Program-made: the position numbers and the translations under genes
Origin: Muribaculaceae bacterium Isolate-104 (HZI)
GTDB lineage: Bacteria > Bacteroidota > Bacteroidia > Bacteroidales > Muribaculaceae
NCBI GenBank assembly: GCA_003762715.1
Contig: RIBJ01000040.1
Coordinates: 1-64,000 of the forward strand
Length of the DNA stretch: 64,000 bases
Direction: 5' to 3'
Notes under the pieces: generated by a model
What the model was told of the DNA's origin: nothing
The model's database searches: none
Seen by the model: the letters and a program-made list of their open reading frames with translations, nothing else
Shown here: piece after piece, positions 59,330 to 64,000 of the stretch
Layout: each line of letters opens with the position of its first letter
Numbering within the stretch: the first letter of the stretch is position 1

Positions 59330-59773
59330 TCAGTTATTTTCAGGGAATGCGCCCTTTACGGTGATACCCATGCTTCTGGCCGTACCTGCAACCATGCGCA
59401 TTGCCGATTCAACAGTGAAGCAGTTCAAATCGGGCATTTTGTCTTCTGCAATTGCTTTTACCTGCTCCCAGGTCACTTCGCCAACTTTGTTACGGTTGGG
59501 CTGAGCTGAACCGCTCTTGAGCTTTGTAGCTTCAAGGAGCTGGATAGCTACCGGAGGAGTCTTGACTACGAAGTCAAAGCTCTTGTCGGAGTAATATGTT
59601 ATTACTACGGGAAGAACTTTTCCGGCTTTGTCCTGAGTGCGGGCATTGAATTGCTTGCAGAACTCCATGATGTTTATGCCCTTGGAGCCCAGAGCGGGAC
59701 CTACAGGAGGTGAAGGATTTGCTGCTCCACCCTTAATCTGCAATTTGATCTGTCCAGCAATTTCTTTAGCCAT
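59330..59773 (-). CDS. rplK: 50S ribosomal protein L11
   Basis: L11 binds the GTPase-associated region of 23S rRNA. The 147-residue protein carries the N-terminal '[20 protein letters not shown]' and the C-terminal RNA-binding domain ('[20 protein letters not shown]'). It follows nusG by 90 bp. Confidence 0.98.
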   Translation of the reverse strand: MAKEIAGQIKLQIKGGAANPSPPVGPALGSKGINIMEFCKQFNARTQDKAGKVLPVVITYYSDKSFDFVVKTPPVAIQLLEATKLKSGSAQPNRNKVGEVTWEQVKAIAEDKMPDLNCFTVESAMRMVAGTARSMGITVKGAFPENN

Positions 59774-59863
59774 TTTAATCTGAATTTTAGATATTGGTGT
59801 TTATTTGCTTGTCTTGTTCCTTAGCCCATACCGATTCGTAACCATCGCTGTGAGCCGGGGCGC

Positions 59864-60415
59864 TCAGACTCGCTCTACTTGTGAATTTTCCAGTTCAAGG
59901 GGTGTCTTTCTGCCAAAAATCTTGACCATAACTTTGAGCTTCTTTCTCTCGCGGTCCACATCTTCGATTTCGCCTGTGAATCCGCTGAAGGGTCCGAAAT
60001 TCACTTTCACAGTTTCACCGACCATGTAGTCGTTGAGACCATCTTCAGACACTTCGGCGAGAGCGTCGGCAGTGCCAAGCATTCTCATTACCTCGCTCTG
60101 GCGAAGAGGTTCCGGCGCAACGCCTTTGCCTTTCGCACCAAGAAAGTCTATTACATTGGTGGTGTTTCTGAGTTCATGAATTACCTCACCCTGAAGATTG
60201 GCTTCGATAAACACATAGCCGGAATAAAGATTGCGTTCCTTGACAGTCTTTTTTCCGTTGCGCACCGTAAGCACTTTCTCGGTAGGGATCAAAACCTGAA
60301 AAACATTTTTGCCAAGGTCAGTGTTGCGGATAGCTGCATCCAGCACTTCTTTAACCTTGGCTTCTTTTCCTGATATGGCACGCAGTACGTACCACGCTCT
60401 TTTTCCTTCAGCCAT
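59864..60415 (-). CDS. nusG: transcription termination/antitermination factor NusG
   Basis: NusG binds elongating RNA polymerase. The 183-residue protein has the NGN domain ('RAWYVLRAISGKEAKVKEVL', then 'YSGYVFIEANLQ') and a C-terminal KOW domain ('VGETVKVNFGPFSGFTGEIE'). It lies 32 bp after secE, the usual secE-nusG-rplK order. Confidence 0.97.
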   Translation of the reverse strand: MAEGKRAWYVLRAISGKEAKVKEVLDAAIRNTDLGKNVFQVLIPTEKVLTVRNGKKTVKERNLYSGYVFIEANLQGEVIHELRNTTNVIDFLGAKGKGVAPEPLRQSEVMRMLGTADALAEVSEDGLNDYMVGETVKVNFGPFSGFTGEIEDVDRERKKLKVMVKIFGRKTPLELENSQVERV

Positions 60416-60447
60416 TGACTCTTGCCGTTTAATGTGAAAGTGACTAC

Positions 60448-60645
60448 TTATCTAAGACCGTAGATAAAGTGCATCAAGTTATCGACTACCTGATCCATGC
60501 AGTAAATTATCGCGGCGATAATAATGGAAGCAATCATCACGATAATCGCGCTTTTAATCAGTTGACCCTTGGTAGGCCAAGAGGTCTTGTACCGCAGTTC
60601 GGTATAAGACTCCTCGATATCCGTCAGTAGTTTCAGTTTTTTCAT
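60448..60645 (-). CDS. secE: preprotein translocase subunit SecE
   Basis: SecE is the small clamp subunit of the SecYEG channel. The 65-residue product from ATG 60645 has a short amphipathic N-terminus ('ELRYKTSWPTKGQLIKSA') and one membrane helix at about 35-56. The reading frame is open upstream, but that part runs through the tRNA-Trp gene, so the start at 60645 is clear. The start codon lies about 15 bp after tRNA-Trp. Confidence 0.93.
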   Translation of the reverse strand: MKKLKLLTDIEESYTELRYKTSWPTKGQLIKSAIIVMIASIIIAAIIYCMDQVVDNLMHFIYGLR

Positions 60646-60659
60646 TATTCTATCTTTAG

Positions 60660-60732
60660 CACAGGACGAGAGGCTCGAACTCCCGACACCCGGTTTTGGA
60701 GACCGGTGCTCTACCAACTGAGCTAGTCCTGT
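60660..60732 (-). tRNA. tRNA-Trp (CCA)
   Basis: The cloverleaf is complete: acceptor ACAGGAC/GTCCTGT, anticodon stem CCGGT/ACCGG with loop CTCCAAA (anticodon CCA), and T-arm with 'GTTCGAGCC'. The CCA tail is not encoded. It sits between the tuf terminator and secE. Confidence 0.95.
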
Positions 60733-60735
60733 AAG

Positions 60736-60785
60736 TAAAAAAGAGATGTCCGGATTGCCTTTGCCGGTTAAACCGGACATCTCTT
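60736..60785 (-). terminator. terminator of the tuf gene
   Basis: AAGAGATGTCCGG and CCGGACATCTCTT form a perfect 13-bp stem around a 19-nt loop, ending in a run of T residues on the minus strand, 3 bp before tRNA-Trp. A smaller hairpin (GCCGTC-AA-GACGGC, 60799-60812) lies between it and the tuf stop codon. Confidence 0.85.
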
Positions 60786-60821
60786 ATGTTTTCAGCTTGC
60801 CGTCAAGACGGCTGCTTTTTA

Positions 60822-62006
60822 TTAGTCGAGGATTTCGGTGATCTGACCGGAACCTACTGTACGACCGCCTTCACGGATAGCGAAGCGAAGACCCTGGTCG
60901 CAAGCTACGGGGTTGATGAGCTCAACGTTGATTTCAACGTGGTCACCGGGCATTACCATTTCTACACCTTCGGGAAGAGTGATTTCACCGGTTACGTCAA
61001 GAGTACGGATGTAGAACTGGGGACGGTAGTGGTTGTGGAACGGAGTGTGACGACCGCCTTCTTCCTTCTTGAGGATATATACAGAAGCTTTGAACTTGCT
61101 GTGGGGTTTAACAACACCCGGATGGCAGATTACCATACCGCGTTTGATGTCTTTCTTGTCGATACCACGGAGAAGGAGACCTACGTTGTCACCAGCTTCA
61201 CCCTGGTCAAGAAGCTTGCGGAACATCTCAACACCGGTTACAACTGACTTCATGTCTGCGCCGAGACCCATGATCTGCACTTCGTCGCCTACTTTCACGA
61301 TACCTGTTTCAATACGACCGGTAGCAACGGTACCACGACCTGTGATTGAGAACACGTCCTCAACGGGCATAAGGAAGGGTTTGTCAACATCACGGGGAGG
61401 CAGGGGAATCCAGTTGTCAACTGCTTCCATGAGTTCCATAACCTTAGCTTCCCACTGGGGTTCGCCGTTAAGCGCACCAAGAGCAGAGCCACGGATAATG
61501 GGAGTGTTGTCGCCGTCATACTCATAAGAAGAGAGAAGGTCGCGCATTTCCATTTCAACGAGTTCGAACATCTCTTCGTCGTCTACCATATCGCACTTGT
61601 TAAGGAACACAACGATACGGGGAACGTTCACCTGACGAGCGAGAAGGATGTGCTCGCGAGTCTGGGGCATGGGACCGTCAGTTGCAGCTACTACGATGAT
61701 AGCTCCGTCCATCTGAGCGGCACCGGTAACCATGTTCTTCACATAGTCGGCGTGTCCCGGGCAGTCAACGTGAGCATAGTGACGGTTTGCAGTCTCATAC
61801 TCAACGTGAGATGTGTTGATGGTGATGCCACGCTCTTTTTCCTCGGGAGCGTTGTCAATCTGGTCGAATGACTTAACCTCAGAAAGACCGTTCTTTGCAA
61901 GCACGGTGGTGATTGCAGCGGTGAGGGTAGTTTTACCGTGGTCAACGTGGCCGATTGTGCCGATGTTAACATGCGGTTTGGTTCTTTCGAATTTCTCTTT
62001 AGCCAT
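60822..62006 (-). CDS. tuf: elongation factor Tu
   Basis: EF-Tu delivers aminoacyl-tRNA to the ribosome. The 394-residue protein has the G1 motif '[14 protein letters not shown]', switch residues '[13 protein letters not shown]', '[12 protein letters not shown]' and '[10 protein letters not shown]'. The last domain ends in '[15 protein letters not shown]'. It is cotranscribed with four upstream tRNA genes, as is the E. coli tufB gene. Confidence 0.98.
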   Translation of the reverse strand: MAKEKFERTKPHVNIGTIGHVDHGKTTLTAAITTVLAKNGLSEVKSFDQIDNAPEEKERGITINTSHVEYETANRHYAHVDCPGHADYVKNMVTGAAQMDGAIIVVAATDGPMPQTREHILLARQVNVPRIVVFLNKCDMVDDEEMFELVEMEMRDLLSSYEYDGDNTPIIRGSALGALNGEPQWEAKVMELMEAVDNWIPLPPRDVDKPFLMPVEDVFSITGRGTVATGRIETGIVKVGDEVQIMGLGADMKSVVTGVEMFRKLLDQGEAGDNVGLLLRGIDKKDIKRGMVICHPGVVKPHSKFKASVYILKKEEGGRHTPFHNHYRPQFYIRTLDVTGEITLPEGVEMVMPGDHVEINVELINPVACDQGLRFAIREGGRTVGSGQITEILD

Positions 62007-62111
62007 AACTCTGCTGTTTATTTTTTTTGATAAGTTATTTCAACGTCTTTTAGCGAAGATGCCGCGATAGAAAAAGACACTATCGAGGCTACCATACTTC
62101 ACTAACACTGG

Positions 62112-62183
<72 letters not shown>

Positions 62184-62194
62184 GTTTTGCCTTG

Positions 62195-62267
62195 AGCGGA
62201 AGACGAGGCTCAAACTCGCGACCCTCAGCTTGGAAGGCTGATGCTCTATCAACTGAGCTACTTCCGC
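62195..62267 (-). tRNA. tRNA-Gly (TCC)
   Basis: Acceptor GCGGAAG/CTTCCGC pairs fully; the anticodon stem TCAGC/GCTGA with loop CTTCCAA gives anticodon TCC. CCA is not encoded. Confidence 0.95.
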
Positions 62268-62306
62268 AAAAAAGCGCCCGACCTGGCGGCCAGGCGCTGC
62301 TTTTTT
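62268..62306 (-). terminator. terminator-like hairpin between tRNA-Tyr and tRNA-Gly
   Basis: CCTGG-CGG-CCAGG forms the inner stem and AGCG/CGCT the outer stem, with a bulge between them. It is flanked by A6 and T6, so it looks like an intrinsic terminator in either direction. Confidence 0.55.
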
Positions 62307-62307
62307 G

Positions 62308-62390
62308 TGGGCGAAGATGGATTCGAACCACCGAAGGTATAAACCAGCAGATTTACAGTCTGCCCCATTTGGCCACTCTGGTATTCGCCC
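62308..62390 (-). tRNA. tRNA-Tyr (GTA)
   Basis: Acceptor GGGCGAA/TTCGCCC pairs fully; the anticodon stem GCAGA/TCTGC with loop CTGTAAA gives anticodon GTA. The 83-nt length fits a class II tRNA with a long variable arm. Confidence 0.95.
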
Positions 62391-62455
62391 ATTATTTTTT
62401 TTTCATTCCGCGCCAACCGAACTCTTCCGGTCGCTTTCGCGTTCTGTCTTTGTTG

Positions 62456-62529
62456 AGCCTCTTGTCGGATTCGAACCAACGACCCCGAGATTACAAATCA
62501 CGTGCTCTGGCCAACTGAGCTAAAGAGGC
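62456..62529 (-). tRNA. tRNA-Thr (TGT)
   Basis: Acceptor GCCTCTT/AAGAGGC pairs fully. The anticodon loop TTTGTAA gives anticodon TGT; the anticodon stem CGTGA/TCTCG has a T-T mismatch at the middle pair. CCA is not encoded. Confidence 0.92.
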
Positions 62530-62561
62530 GTGCATTAAGCATTGGAGCTCAAAAGCGATTG

Positions 62562-62593
62562 CAAAGTTACGCACTCTTTTTATATCCTCCAAA
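62562..62593 (-). promoter_or_regulatory. promoter of the tRNA-tuf operon
   Basis: On the minus strand TTTG, 20 bases, then TAACTTTG. Both elements match the Bacteroidetes consensus exactly and the spacing is ideal. It lies about 33 bp before the first tRNA. Confidence 0.8.
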
Positions 62594-62802
62594 TATTCTG
62601 ACTTTATTTTTTGCAACTTTTTTCGCGTCCGCATCGTAACACACTGCCCCTCAATGCATTGCGTAAAGAAAATTATTTAAATTTTTCTTTGCCGATATTA
62701 TTTATTAAGTTTGTAGATGTGTTTCGGGAGGTTTTCACCTGCCGCAAACCGCATTCAATTATTGACAATAACAAATAAAACCATTCAAATATCAACAACA
62801 AA

Positions 62803-64000
62803 ATGAACCAAGAAATACCCGCTCGCATAGCCGACCTCAGAAACTCAATGAGAAATGCAGGAGTAAATGCAGTCATTTTTCCTCAGACAGACCCCCATCA
62901 GGGCGAATATATAGCCGACCACTGGCAGGTACGCCGCTGGTTCAGCGGATTCACCGGTAGCGCCGGAGCTCTGGTAGTCACTGTTGACAAAGCCTTTGTG
63001 TGGGCCGACTCCCGCTATTGGCTTCAGGCAGCCGCCCAGCTCGAAGGCACTGGCATCGGCGTGATGGAAGAAGGAAAACCCGACGTACCGTCTATTGAAA
63101 ACTGGCTGTGCTCGGAGCTCGGCAAGGGCGACACCGTGGGTATTGATGGCATGGTATTCTCCGTTTGCGCCACCGAAGAACTCGACTCACAGCTTTCTTC
63201 CAAAGGCATCAGCCTCAACACCAACTTCAACCCTACAGAAAGCCTCTGGAAAGACAGACCGGACATCCCTCTTGACAAAATTTTCATCCACGAAGAAAAA
63301 TACGCAGGAGAATCCTGCTCCTCAAAGATTAAAAAGATTCTTGCAGATGCCAACACCCAGGGAGCCGACTCAGCTTTCATAAGCGACCTCGCAGAAGTAG
63401 CGTGGACTTTGAACATCCGTTGCCGCGATGTAGAGTCAAATCCGGTTGCCACGGCATTCCTTTATCTATCGCCCTCACATTCAACCCTATTTATAGAACC
63501 GCAAAAACTGTCTGACGAAGTTGTTGCATATCTTGCTTCCAATTCTGTGGCCACAGCGCCATACTCGGATGTGAAATCATTCCTCAGCGCCCTGCCCTAC
63601 AACGAAAAGATATTAATAAACACCGTACAGACAGCCGGAGCCATAGCCGATGCCATGGGAAACAGAATTGTGCGCGGCTCATCGCCCGTGGCTATGCTGA
63701 AAGGGTGCAAGAACGAAATACAGATTCAGGGAGTGCGCAACGCAATGGAACGCGACGGCGTAGCTCTTGTAAAATCTTTCATGGAAATTGAAAAAGCTAT
63801 TTCGGAAGGCACCTCTATATCAGAAACAGACATTGCCGACATCCTGACTAAACACCGCTCCGCACAGCCCCTGTATTTTGACCAGAGCTTCGACACAATT
63901 GCCGGATTCGGGCCTCACGGAGCAATTGTCCACTACTCAGCCACCCCGGAAACCAGCGTAAACATCACCGCCGACAACCTTCTGCTCATAGACTCAGGAG
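62803..64000 (+). CDS. Xaa-Pro aminopeptidase (M24), truncated at the window edge
   Basis: The first 399 codons of a metallopeptidase that removes N-terminal residues preceding proline are present; the gene continues past the window. Visible parts are the N-terminal creatinase-like domain with 'WFSGFTGSAGALVVTVDKAF' and 'WADSRYWLQA', a second similar domain, and the start of the catalytic domain ('GVRNAMERDGVALVKSFMEIE', 'FDTIAGFGPHGAIVHYS', 'NLLLIDSG'). No signal peptide is seen, so it is probably cytoplasmic. The metal ligands after the last Asp lie outside the window. Confidence 0.93.
   Translation, partial: MNQEIPARIADLRNSMRNAGVNAVIFPQTDPHQGEYIADHWQVRRWFSGFTGSAGALVVTVDKAFVWADSRYWLQAAAQLEGTGIGVMEEGKPDVPSIENWLCSELGKGDTVGIDGMVFSVCATEELDSQLSSKGISLNTNFNPTESLWKDRPDIPLDKIFIHEEKYAGESCSSKIKKILADANTQGADSAFISDLAEVAWTLNIRCRDVESNPVATAFLYLSPSHSTLFIEPQKLSDEVVAYLASNSVATAPYSDVKSFLSALPYNEKILINTVQTAGAIADAMGNRIVRGSSPVAMLKGCKNEIQIQGVRNAMERDGVALVKSFMEIEKAISEGTSISETDIADILTKHRSAQPLYFDQSFDTIAGFGPHGAIVHYSATPETSVNITADNLLLIDSG

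Noticed and set aside
60646-60780. N-terminal extension of SecE
   Set aside because: The extension is a translation of the tRNA-Trp gene and the tuf terminator; the 65-residue SecE starts at 60645.

Overview
The window looks like chromosomal DNA of a gut Bacteroidales bacterium. It has SusC/SusD, Mfa-type fimbrillins, DUF3575, DUF5119, DUF4105 and DUF3078 proteins, a 1110-residue SecA, an acyl-ACP thioesterase inside the ilv operon, and promoters of the Bacteroidetes TTTG-N19/20-TAnnTTTG type. The fairly high G+C for the order and the gene content suggest Muribaculaceae (S24-7), but that placement is inference. No rRNA, CRISPR array, prophage, insertion sequence or integrase is visible.

Layout. 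1-5024: a SusC/SusD outer-membrane uptake pair (minus) without neighbouring CAZymes. 5576-11584: branched-chain amino acid operon ilvD-ilvB-ilvN-thioesterase-ilvC (plus), ended by a strong terminator. 11705-14165: a DUF3078 beta-barrel protein and two small secreted proteins. 14175-22147: a six-gene type V pilus locus (minus). 22344-25485: phospho-sugar mutase and an OmpA-family porin, each with its own terminator. 25719-31475: dxr, rseP, an RlmI-type methyltransferase and dipeptidyl peptidase III. 31725-33876: an RprY/RprX-like two-component pair. 33972-34121: a possible small RNA or leader ending in a terminator. 34175-39925: U32 hydroxylase-type protein, galE, a DUF4105 protein and an apparently inactive PafA-like phosphatase. 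40100-47353: secA, a coiled-coil membrane protein, an MgtC family protein and a CPA2 antiporter. 47424-49171: ECF sigma factor, putative anti-sigma factor, DUF4252-like protein and a tiny secreted ORF (minus). 49390-62529: a long block of expression genes (minus): tRNA-Thr(TGT), tRNA-Tyr, tRNA-Gly, tRNA-Thr(GGT), tuf, tRNA-Trp, secE, nusG, rplK, rplA, rplJ, rplL, rpoB, rpoC. 62803-end: start of a Xaa-Pro aminopeptidase.

Most of the window is core metabolism and gene expression. The accessory or envelope-specific parts are the SusCD pair, the pilus locus and the ECF module. The observations most worth a second look are: the PafA-like protein that has lost its nucleophile and metal ligands; the shared Ser-Arg/Ala processing site in the three fimbrillins; the promoter-plus-terminator unit before the U32 gene; the 31-codon signal-peptide ORF ending inside a perfect inverted repeat; and the terminator-like hairpins between rplL and rpoB and between tuf and tRNA-Trp/secE. 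I did not find a clearly new defence or mobile system.
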